Below are positions 8,002-14,954 of a stretch of DNA of 20,249 nt, in pieces. The translations under genes were made by a program, and so were the position numbers. The notes beneath the pieces were generated by a model that was given only the letters and a program-made list of their open reading frames with translations, had not been told where the DNA came from and ran no database searches. This DNA is from an uncultured Flavobacteriales bacterium (GTDB taxonomy: Bacteria; Bacteroidota; Bacteroidia; Palsa-965), in the NCBI GenBank assembly GCA_937974275.1, contig CALJIF010000016.1, forward strand, positions 1 to 20,249, written 5' to 3'. Each line of letters starts with the position of its first letter. The first letter of the stretch is position 1.

Positions 8002-8775
8002 CTATTTCCCCAATTTCATATCGAGACGAATCTTTGTAATTACTTTCTTGGTGTACAGGGGAAAATCCCCATCCATCATCCAACTGTAATACGATGGTTC
8101 TTTTTCAAAAACATCGCGCACAGGTTTGCCGTTGTGTTTTCCGAAATTAAATACCGGAACATTTTGAGCATTATAAACAATTCGTCCCATCAAATCGACA
8201 TTACGTGTCATGGTCGAAAATTCACTCAATGCCGGAACTCCGGGATCTAGCTGCGGATAACGTTCCAGCTGAGCTTCAAGAATTTCAGCTGTAGCAGAGA
8301 TGTCTGCCTCCGCGCTGTGTGCGTTTTCCAATGGCTTCCCGCAATAAAACAAATACGCAGCAGCAAGTGTACGTTGCTCCATTTTGTGAAAGATGTTCTG
8401 AACATCAATCAGTTTATGGGCTGTAATATCAAATTCAATTTCGGCACGGAGAAATTCTTCTGCCAAAAGCGGAATATCAAACTTGTTGGAATTGTATCCG
8501 GCCAAATCACAACCTTCAATAAACTTATACCACATTCCGGCCACTTCTTTAAACACCGGACGGTCTTTCACATCCTCATCGTAGATGCCATGAATGGCTG
8601 ATGTAACGGGAGGAATCGGAATTCCGGGATTAATGCGTGCCGACTTCATTTCTTTATCTCCATTCGGAAATAATTTAAGAATGGCGATTTCGATAATTCG
8701 ATCACTTGCTACATTAACTCCGGTTGTTTCCAAGTCAATAAAGCAAAGCGGACGATGAAGTTTTATTTTGGTCAT
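8002..8775 (-). CDS. DEDDh 3'-5' exonuclease (DnaQ/RNase T fold) with ExoX-like C-terminal domain
   Basis: The 257-residue protein has the exonuclease fold at about 10-170: ExoI FIDLETTG (Asp14, Glu16), ExoII GYNSNKFDIPLL (Asp100), and ExoIII AHSAEADISATAEI (His153, Asp158), which makes it DEDDh. All catalytic residues are present. The C-terminal part (about 200-257) has FNFGKHNGKPVRDV and SYYSWMMDGDFPLYTK, which resembles the small domain after the nuclease in ExoX-like enzymes (DUF3820-like). It probably degrades DNA or RNA from 3' ends in repair or turnover. As a stand-alone nuclease it need not be the polymerase III epsilon subunit. It lies 24 bases after the inositol monophosphatase stop and 2 bases before the FAH-family start, so it is almost certainly co-transcribed with them. 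Confidence 0.87.
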   Translation of the reverse strand: MTKIKLHRPLCFIDLETTGVNVASDRIIEIAILKLFPNGDKEMKSARINPGIPIPPVTSAIHGIYDEDVKDRPVFKEVAGMWYKFIEGCDLAGYNSNKFDIPLLAEEFLRAEIEFDITAHKLIDVQNIFHKMEQRTLAAAYLFYCGKPLENAHSAEADISATAEILEAQLERYPQLDPGVPALSEFSTMTRNVDLMGRIVYNAQNVPVFNFGKHNGKPVRDVFEKEPSYYSWMMDGDFPLYTKKVITKIRLDMKLGK

Positions 8776-8799
8776 AAGGTGAATTTCGTAATAAAGTGC

Positions 8800-9612
8800 T
8801 TACAGCGGAAAATGGTGCTGAATTTTTTCAAGTAATTCATCATGAATATGCGCATTACTGCACACAAATCGTGATCCAGAAATACCGGGATCATCTCCGA
8901 TAAAAGTGGTAACACGTCCTCCGGCTTCGCGCACAAGGATTATTCCGGCTGCCACATCCCAGGGTTGTAAACCGTATTCGTAAAACGCTTCAAAACGACC
9001 GCAAGCAACGTAAGCAATGTCGGTTGCAGCTGAGCCCGGACGTCGCAAGCCTCTTGTACATTGCATTAAATCGGCAAATAAACGCAAGTAGGGTTCGGTT
9101 AATCCGAAATCGTAATACGGAAATCCTGTTCCCAGGAGTGATTCTTTGAGTTGCATTCGTTGAGAAACATGAATGCGTGAACCATTTAGAAAAGCTCCGC
9201 CACCTTCAAAAGCATAGAAGCATTCATTGAGATTGATTTCGTAAATAACTCCTGCGATAGGTTTGCCGTATTCCGCCAAGGCAATGCTCACCGCAAAACA
9301 AGGAACGCCGTGAATAAAGTTGGTAGTGCCATCCAACGGATCAATAATCCAATTGTAACGTTCTTTTTGAGGCAGTTGACTGCTTTCTTCTGCAATAAAT
9401 CCGGCTTCGGGAAGTAATTTGCCCAGTGCATCAACAATCATTTTCTCTGCCTCCTGATCAACGTATGAAACAAGATTGTTGAATGATTTCAGTTCTTCCG
9501 ATGTTGATTTAAAGTGAGCGCGTTGTGCTTTGATGTATGCTCCGGCTTGCAAGGCAACGGTTTGCATTGCATCACACAAATTGCTCAATACTATGTTGCG
9601 GTTATCCGGCAT
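8800..9612 (-). CDS. Inositol monophosphatase family protein (SuhB-like)
   Basis: The 270-residue protein shows the full signature of the Mg-dependent, Li-sensitive phosphatase family: AEESS (74-78, metal-binding Glu), WIIDPLDGTTNFIHG (88-102, metal-binding Asp91 and Asp94), and LQPWDVAAGIILVREAGG (215-232, Asp219). The length is normal (about 260-275). The usual reaction is hydrolysis of myo-inositol 1-phosphate in the cytosol; related enzymes use other sugar or nucleotide phosphates, so the substrate is not certain. The start overlaps the end of lgt by 11 bases (ATGCCGGATAA contains both the start and the lgt stop), which points to translational coupling. Upstream are lgt and mtaB; downstream is the exonuclease. 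Confidence 0.93.
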   Translation of the reverse strand: MPDNRNIVLSNLCDAMQTVALQAGAYIKAQRAHFKSTSEELKSFNNLVSYVDQEAEKMIVDALGKLLPEAGFIAEESSQLPQKERYNWIIDPLDGTTNFIHGVPCFAVSIALAEYGKPIAGVIYEINLNECFYAFEGGGAFLNGSRIHVSQRMQLKESLLGTGFPYYDFGLTEPYLRLFADLMQCTRGLRRPGSAATDIAYVACGRFEAFYEYGLQPWDVAAGIILVREAGGRVTTFIGDDPGISGSRFVCSNAHIHDELLEKIQHHFPL

Positions 9613-10801
9613 TTTGGGTACGGTAACGTTTACGCGTTAAGATGACACCAATTACGCCTAATGTCATCAACGTTACTGCAATAACTTCTGCCTGCGTCAC
9701 GCGGAATCCTCCGATCGTGAATAATGTGGTATTCACGCGAATTAATTCCACGAAGAAACGCTCCATGCCGTTAAAAATGAGATACAGACTGAATAATAAG
9801 CCCGGAATTACTATGCGTTTGCGGAAATACCAGAACGTAAAGAATAATCCTATGCACGCAATGGCCTCATATAATGGAGTAGGGAATACCGGAGCAACGA
9901 GATGCGGTGTGGTGTCAAAATCGCAAAACATATTCATAAAAAAATCCGGAGTTCCTTCAATATACGGATTGCAATCCCGATTGACGTTATTCGGATAATC
10001 GTATGCCCAGAACCAATCCGGTAAAAAGCCCATCCAGTTGGGCTTTGGTGCGGTGTTAACAATTCCCCAATCGCCATCGCCGGCCATGTGACAACCTAAT
10101 CGTCCAACGCCATACGCCAGAAACAATCCCGGTGCACATGCATCCATTATTTGAAGCAAACTGAAACCTTGCTTTCTCGCATAAATTAAAACAGCAGCAC
10201 CGCCCATAATTAATCCGCCATACATGGTAAGTCCTCCGAACGAAAGGAACATACCGGCAGGATCTTCCAGAAAATCACCAAAGTTCTCCAGTAAGTGAAA
10301 AATTTTGGCTCCCAGAAATCCGAACAATGCAGCCAATAATGTCATATTTCCTACGTGCTCGGCAGGCGACATTTTTTCGGTAATTTCTTTAGGTTCCGGC
10401 AGGCGTTCTTTCTCGGCTGTACGATATTTCCAATACGCCATTGCAGCGCCAACCAGCAATCCTAACACATGACTTCCTTCAGACGAAAGAATATAACCTC
10501 TCGGGTCAGCATTAAATAAATCGCTGTAAAATGGGATCGACAATAATTTCCAACCCACGATATAACCGAATATGAATTGTCCCGCTAATTCATTGGTGCC
10601 CGCTTTCGCTCCTTTCAACACTTTTCGAAAAGTAGCTGTAAGCTTTCCCTCGGCTTCTTTACGGCGCAATTCTTTTGCAAATACATAAGCGCAGAGTAGG
10701 AACGCAATCGCGACAATTGTTCCGAACATCTGAAACAAACGCAACGCATTAATTTCAATACCGAATAAATCCTGAAATAATTCAAAAAGACTTGGATACA
10801 T
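9602..10801 (-). CDS. lgt: Prolipoprotein diacylglyceryl transferase, long Bacteroidota form
   Basis: Lgt transfers diacylglycerol from phosphatidylglycerol to the lipobox cysteine of prolipoproteins in the inner membrane, the first step of lipoprotein maturation. The 399-residue product has several membrane helices and the motifs GGLTMYGGLIMGG (189-201), GVGRLGCHMAGDGDWG (231-246), PTPLYEA (307-313) and NGMERFFVELIRVN (344-357). It is about 100 residues longer than the E. coli enzyme, with extra sequence near 45-150 and 250-300. The usual GRxGNFxNxE signature is replaced by GRLGCHMAGDGDWG, so the Asn is missing; my recollection is that Bacteroidota Lgt proteins commonly look like this. The gene follows mtaB by six bases and overlaps the phosphatase start by 11. 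The window's own lipobox proteins, such as the binding protein at 12268, are its natural substrates. Confidence 0.93.
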   Translation of the reverse strand: MYPSLFELFQDLFGIEINALRLFQMFGTIVAIAFLLCAYVFAKELRRKEAEGKLTATFRKVLKGAKAGTNELAGQFIFGYIVGWKLLSIPFYSDLFNADPRGYILSSEGSHVLGLLVGAAMAYWKYRTAEKERLPEPKEITEKMSPAEHVGNMTLLAALFGFLGAKIFHLLENFGDFLEDPAGMFLSFGGLTMYGGLIMGGAAVLIYARKQGFSLLQIMDACAPGLFLAYGVGRLGCHMAGDGDWGIVNTAPKPNWMGFLPDWFWAYDYPNNVNRDCNPYIEGTPDFFMNMFCDFDTTPHLVAPVFPTPLYEAIACIGLFFTFWYFRKRIVIPGLLFSLYLIFNGMERFFVELIRVNTTLFTIGGFRVTQAEVIAVTLMTLGVIGVILTRKRYRTQNAG

Positions 10802-10807
10802 AGTATA

Positions 10808-12142
10808 TTAAATTGCGGTGGCGCGCTGATTTGTCGGTTCACCGGTGATGTGTCCTTCTGCACTGAAATTTTCCAAATACACAGGAACTATAGTATTGCA
10901 TAATTCGGGCTGATACGGTAGTACAACTTTAATATAATTATCCGTGTAACCGCTCATCATGCCATTTTTATTTTCATGTTCAAATAATACCTCACGAACC
11001 GACCCTACATGTTGTTCGTAAAATGCTCTCAATTTTTTATCGGATAAATTTCGCAGCATCTTATTTCTTCTTCTGCGCTCGTTTATCGGAACAACACCTT
11101 CCATGTTCAATGCTTCTGTATTGGCCCGCTCCGAGTATGTAAACACGTGCAAATACGAAATGTCGAGTTGCTGCAGGAAATTGAAAGTTTCCATGAATTC
11201 TTGTTCCGTTTCTCCCGGAAAACCAACAATAATGTCCACTCCAATGCATGCGTGCGGCATGTGACGTTTAATGCTCTCTACACGACTTGCATACAATTCA
11301 CGCAAATAGCGCCGTTTCATTTTTTTAAGAATGGTATTTGAGCCGGATTGTAACGGAATGTGAAAATGCGGCACAAATCGTTTTGATTTTGCCACGAATT
11401 CAATGGATTCATCCTTCAACAAATTCGGTTCAATCGAAGAAATTCGAAATCGTTCTATGCCTTCCACCTGATCCAATTCTTCAATTAATTGGCGGAAGTT
11501 TTCTCCGTGTTGTTTTCCTCCGGCATTGCCTTTTCCGAAATCGCCGAGATTAACTCCTGTCAGCACAATTTCTTTAATACCTTCCTTGGCCAGTTTTCGC
11601 GCATTGTTCAGCACATTGAAAATACTATCGCTTCTGCTTTTGCCACGAGCTAATGGAATGGTGCAAAATGTACAACTGTAGTCGCAACCGTCCTGAACTT
11701 TCAAAAATGCGCGGGTTCTGTCACCTGCGGAGTACGCATCCACAAAAAAGTTGACATCGTCCACTTCACAACTGTTCACCAATGCCGTATCGCGCTTGGT
11801 GATAACATCCAGATAATTCGGCAAATTGAATTTTTCCTTCGCGCCTAAAACCAAATCTACACCTTCAATTGCCCCGATTTCCTCTGGTTTCAATTGTGCG
11901 TAACAACCAATTACCACAATAAACGCGTCGGGATTTACATTCAGTGCATCACGCACAATTTTGCGACATTCCTTGTCTGCATTATCCGTTACCGAACATG
12001 TGTTGATTACGTACACATCAGCGCCGTCTTTAAATTCACGCTTGGCAAAGCCTGCTTCTTTCAGTTGTCTGCCAATAGCAGAAGTTTCCGAAAAATTCAG
12101 TTTGCAACCCAAAGTGTGAAAAGCAACAGACGGCTGATTCAT
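10808..12142 (-). CDS. mtaB: tRNA (ms2t6A37) methylthiotransferase MtaB
   Basis: MtaB adds a methylthio group to t6A at position 37 of ANN-decoding tRNAs, using two 4Fe-4S clusters and S-adenosylmethionine. The 444-residue protein has an N-terminal UPF0004 domain with TLGCKLN (Cys13, the MtaB-type signature), NTCSVT (Cys49) and IGCYAQ (Cys80). A radical-SAM domain with GCDYSCTFC (Cys153, 157, 160) follows, and the C-terminus is TRAM-like (EVLFEHENKNGMMSGYTDNY onward). An upstream ATG at 12205 would add 21 residues, but a TACCTTTG box lies between it and the ATG at 12142, and the added residues are unlike the family, so I use 12142. It is the first gene of the five-gene minus-strand run and is divergent from the binding-protein gene. 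Confidence 0.92.
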   Translation of the reverse strand: MNQPSVAFHTLGCKLNFSETSAIGRQLKEAGFAKREFKDGADVYVINTCSVTDNADKECRKIVRDALNVNPDAFIVVIGCYAQLKPEEIGAIEGVDLVLGAKEKFNLPNYLDVITKRDTALVNSCEVDDVNFFVDAYSAGDRTRAFLKVQDGCDYSCTFCTIPLARGKSRSDSIFNVLNNARKLAKEGIKEIVLTGVNLGDFGKGNAGGKQHGENFRQLIEELDQVEGIERFRISSIEPNLLKDESIEFVAKSKRFVPHFHIPLQSGSNTILKKMKRRYLRELYASRVESIKRHMPHACIGVDIIVGFPGETEQEFMETFNFLQQLDISYLHVFTYSERANTEALNMEGVVPINERRRRNKMLRNLSDKKLRAFYEQHVGSVREVLFEHENKNGMMSGYTDNYIKVVLPYQPELCNTIVPVYLENFSAEGHITGEPTNQRATAI

Positions 12143-12150
12143 AATGGGTG

Positions 12151-12158
12151 CAAAGGTA
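12151..12158 (-). promoter_or_regulatory. TAnnTTTG -7 box of mtaB
   Basis: The minus strand reads TACCTTTG, an exact match to the Bacteroidota -7 consensus TAnnTTTG, ending eight bases before the mtaB ATG. Transcription would start only a few bases ahead of the ATG, giving a very short or absent leader. I see no clear -33 TTTG element at the expected distance. It also argues against the longer mtaB start at 12205. Confidence 0.5.
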
Positions 12159-12201
12159 ATAAAAGCAAGGGATGCACGGTGTTGATAACACTGTTTATAA
12201 A

Positions 12202-12229
12202 GCAAGCGCTTGCGGGTTCGTGCGCGAAC
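12202..12229. promoter_or_regulatory. Adjacent palindromes in the mtaB/binding-protein divergent region
   Basis: GCAAGCGCTTGC (12202-12213) is a perfect 12-base palindrome. Two bases later GTTCG (12216-12220) and CGAAC (12225-12229) form a second inverted repeat around TGCG. Both lie upstream of the binding-protein start, ahead of TAAACTTG (12240-12247), a one-mismatch -7 box. Their position suits a regulator-binding site; no regulator can be named. Confidence 0.35.
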
Positions 12230-12267
12230 AGCGGTTAAGTAAACTTGTTGTACCGAAACATCATCAC

Positions 12268-13920
12268 ATGAAAAAGTTTTTTTTACCGACTTTGTGGCTT
12301 GCCGGCACCTTTTCGCTTTTGCTCCATAACTCTTGTGGGTCAGGTACCACAGAGCATTCGGATAAATCCATTTTTAAACTGAATGAATTGGGTGCGGTTA
12401 CTTCTCTCGATCCTGCAATGGCAGGTTCTTTTGAAAATAACTGGGTGCTGAATCAGTTGTACAACGGTTTGGTAGAGATGGATGCGGATCTCAAGGTTCA
12501 GCCTTCGATTGCGAAAAACTGGACGATTAGCGATAACGGGATGGAGTACACGTTTTATCTGCGCAATGATGTTGTATTTCATGATAATCCGCAGTTCTCG
12601 GGTGGAAAAGGTCGTGTAGTTACAGCTTCCGACTTTGTGTACAGTTTCGATCGTCTGTTCGACCGTCGCATTTCCAATGCATCGACGCTGTTGGATGTTG
12701 TAGATCATGATCCTGCTGCGGGAAATACAGGTTTTTCGGCCATAAATGATTCGGTATTTACCATAAAATTGAAACGACCTTTCAAACCTTTTTTGGGCAT
12801 CTTAACCATGAAATATTTCTCGGTTGTGGCCAAAGAAGTGGTGCAGTTTTATGGCGACGATTACTACAATCATCCCGTTGGTACAGGCCCGTTTCAATTG
12901 AAATTCTGGAAGAGTAACACGAGTTTGGTCCTCGAAAAAAATCCGAATTATTTTAAGGTGGATGAAGCAGGGAATCGCCTGCCATATCTGGATGCGGTAG
13001 CTATTTCATTCATTCGTGATCCGGAATCGGCATTTATGCAGTTTATGGCCGGTGATTTGGATATGGTTTCCGGTATCGATGCGATCAACAAGGAAAAAGT
13101 GTTGGAGCGTGACGGATCTTTGAAGACCGAGTTGCAAAGCAAAATTGTGTTGCAAAGTGAACCGTTTCTGAAAACCGATTATCTCGGAATAGTGGTTGAT
13201 CCAACAAACGATTTGGTGAAAGCAAGTCCGTTGCGCAACAAATACGTTCGCCAGGCTATCAATTTTGCTATTGACCGCGATAAAATTGTTCGTTTTCGTC
13301 GGTATAATTTGGGCACGGGAGCTAATCTGGGATTCATTCCGCCTGATATGCACGCCTACGACCACACCAAACTTCGCGGATTTACGTACAATCCTGATAA
13401 AGCGAAAGAATTGCTGGATATGGCAGGATTTCCGGGAGGAAAAGGTTTGACTCCGATTCGATTGACCACAACATCAACCTACATGGATATTGCGGAAGAA
13501 GTGCGTCATCAGTTGCAGGAAGTTGGTATTCCGGTAGAAATTGAAATTCTGCAACCTACGGCATTTAAAACAGCCGTTGCAGATAATAAGGTGTTGTTTT
13601 TCCGTAAATCGTGGATTGGAGATTATCCTGATCCGGAGAATTTTATGTCCATTTTTTACAGCAAGAACTTTAGCCCGAAAGGCTCGAATTATATGCACTT
13701 CAAACACACGGAATTCGATTTGCTGTATGAGCGTTCATTAATTGAGCAAAATGATTCGGTGCGCAGCGAGTTGTTCCTGAGAATGGATCAAATCTTGGTG
13801 GACGAATCGCCGGTGGTTCCTCTGTATTACGATAGAATTGTTCGTTTGGTGCAGAAAAATGTTAGCGGATTGATTGTGGATCCGACGAATATAATCAATC
13901 TGGAGCGGGTTAAGAAGTAG
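12268..13920 (+). CDS. ABC transporter substrate-binding lipoprotein, oligopeptide/dipeptide type (SBP_bac_5)
   Basis: The 550-residue protein begins MKKFFLPTLWLAG, with a lipobox ending at Cys23 (LHNSC), so it is lipidated. An in-frame ATG at 12172 would bury this signal behind 32 further residues and run through the palindromes, so I use 12268. The family 5 extracellular solute-binding fold is clear: SLDPAMAGSFENNWVLNQL and GLVEMD near the N-terminus, QPSIAKNW, MEYTFYLRNDVVFHD (92-106), VTASDFVYSFDRL (118-130), VGTGPFQL, and NKYVRQAINFAIDRDKI in the second lobe. These proteins capture peptides or related solutes for import; some signal or bind nickel or heme. No permease or ATPase gene is adjacent, so the transporter partner lies elsewhere. 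No good terminator is visible before sucD, which has its own -7 box. Confidence 0.9.
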   Translation: MKKFFLPTLWLAGTFSLLLHNSCGSGTTEHSDKSIFKLNELGAVTSLDPAMAGSFENNWVLNQLYNGLVEMDADLKVQPSIAKNWTISDNGMEYTFYLRNDVVFHDNPQFSGGKGRVVTASDFVYSFDRLFDRRISNASTLLDVVDHDPAAGNTGFSAINDSVFTIKLKRPFKPFLGILTMKYFSVVAKEVVQFYGDDYYNHPVGTGPFQLKFWKSNTSLVLEKNPNYFKVDEAGNRLPYLDAVAISFIRDPESAFMQFMAGDLDMVSGIDAINKEKVLERDGSLKTELQSKIVLQSEPFLKTDYLGIVVDPTNDLVKASPLRNKYVRQAINFAIDRDKIVRFRRYNLGTGANLGFIPPDMHAYDHTKLRGFTYNPDKAKELLDMAGFPGGKGLTPIRLTTTSTYMDIAEEVRHQLQEVGIPVEIEILQPTAFKTAVADNKVLFFRKSWIGDYPDPENFMSIFYSKNFSPKGSNYMHFKHTEFDLLYERSLIEQNDSVRSELFLRMDQILVDESPVVPLYYDRIVRLVQKNVSGLIVDPTNIINLERVKK

Positions 13921-13964
13921 TATTACCGAGTTTTCAACAGGCGCGCAGGAATAGGTAAAAACCT

Positions 13965-13972
13965 TATTTTTG
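13965..13972 (+). promoter_or_regulatory. TAnnTTTG -7 box of sucD
   Basis: TATTTTTG matches the Bacteroidota -7 consensus TAnnTTTG and ends 33 bases before the sucD ATG, which would give a leader of roughly 25-30 bases. No convincing -33 TTTG element was seen, and the region is T-rich, so a chance match is possible. Confidence 0.4.
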
Positions 13973-14005
13973 TTCCTCATCTTAATCTTTTAAACACATC
14001 CGAAT

Positions 14006-14890
14006 ATGGGCGTTCTTGTTGGCAAAAATTCTAAAGTTATAGTTCAAGGTTTTACCGGTAGCGAAGGTACTTTCCACGCTACACAAATGATTGATTACGG
14101 TACGAATGTAGTGGGTGGTGTTACTCCGGGTAAAGGCGGAAGTTTGCATCTGGATCGTCCTGTATTTAACACGGTGTCTGATGCCGTAAAAACGACCGGT
14201 GCTGATGTTTCCATCATTTTCGTTCCTGCGGCTTTTGCTGCGGATGCTATCATGGAAGCTGCGGATGCCGGCATTAAAGTAATTGTTTGTATCACCGAAG
14301 GAATTCCGGTGAAAGACATGGTTAACGCCAAGGAATACATCAAAGGAAAAGATTGCCGCCTGATCGGTCCAAACTGTCCGGGCGTTATTACAGCCGGTGA
14401 AGCGAAAGTGGGCATTATGCCGGGCTTCGTATTCATTCCGGGACGTATCGGAATCGTATCAAAGTCAGGAACATTAACATACGAAGCTGCTGATCAGATT
14501 GCAAAAGCCGGTTTAGGCGTGAGCACTGCGATCGGTATCGGTGGTGATCCGATCATCGGAACAACTACTCGTGAAGCAGTTGAGTTGTTAATGAATGATC
14601 CTAATACCGACGGTATTGTTATGATCGGAGAGATCGGCGGTACTTTGGAAGCTGAAGCAGCTCGTTGGATTCGCGAAAACGGCAATAAGAAGCCTGTAGT
14701 TGGCTTTATTGCAGGACGTACTGCACCTAAAGGTCGTACCATGGGTCACGCCGGTGCAATTGTCGGCGGTGCTGATGATACCGCGGAAGCGAAAATGGCG
14801 ATCATGCGTGAAAATGGAATTAATGTGGTAGAATCACCTGCACAAATCGGTAAAACAATGGCCGAAGTGATGGGTAAGGTTACTGCCTAA
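14006..14890 (+). CDS. sucD: Succinyl-CoA synthetase (ADP/GDP-forming) alpha subunit
   Basis: The alpha subunit carries the CoA site and the phosphorylated histidine of succinyl-CoA synthetase, which interconverts succinyl-CoA and succinate with substrate-level phosphorylation in the TCA cycle. The 294-residue protein is full length. It shows the CoA-binding GFTGSEGTFH (15-24), GGVTPGKGG (37-45), GPNCPGVI (121-128), VSKSGTLTYE (151-160) and the active-site GRTMGHAGAIV (243-253), with His248 the phosphorylated residue. The beta-subunit gene sucC is not adjacent; the neighbours are a binding protein upstream and recN downstream, so the two subunits are encoded at separate loci. A clear terminator follows. 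Confidence 0.98.
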   Translation: MGVLVGKNSKVIVQGFTGSEGTFHATQMIDYGTNVVGGVTPGKGGSLHLDRPVFNTVSDAVKTTGADVSIIFVPAAFAADAIMEAADAGIKVIVCITEGIPVKDMVNAKEYIKGKDCRLIGPNCPGVITAGEAKVGIMPGFVFIPGRIGIVSKSGTLTYEAADQIAKAGLGVSTAIGIGGDPIIGTTTREAVELLMNDPNTDGIVMIGEIGGTLEAEAARWIRENGNKKPVVGFIAGRTAPKGRTMGHAGAIVGGADDTAEAKMAIMRENGINVVESPAQIGKTMAEVMGKVTA

Positions 14891-14910
14891 TCAGTCATAG
14901 ATTGAAATTA

Positions 14911-14933
14911 AAGGCTGCGCGTGCAGCCTTTTT
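14911..14933 (+). terminator. Rho-independent terminator after sucD
   Basis: AAGGCTGC (14911-14918) pairs with GCAGCCTT (14923-14930) around GCGT, followed by a T run to 14933. It lies 20 bases past the sucD stop and separates sucD from recN. Confidence 0.9.
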
Positions 14934-14954
14934 CATTTACTACGGTATCGGAAT

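Noticed and set aside
8000..8083. Upstream start for the FAH-family gene
   Set aside because: The extra 28 residues lie entirely within the exonuclease gene and precede the canonical MKIICIGRNY start.
9642..9998. Plus-strand open frame of 118 codons
   Set aside because: It is antisense to lgt, Asn/Arg-rich and without motifs; lgt is certain.
12143..12205. Upstream start for mtaB
   Set aside because: A TAnnTTTG promoter box lies inside this stretch and the added residues are unlike the MtaB N-terminus.
12172..12267. Upstream start for the binding-protein gene
   Set aside because: It would place 32 residues in front of a clear lipoprotein signal peptide and runs through palindromic regulatory-looking DNA.
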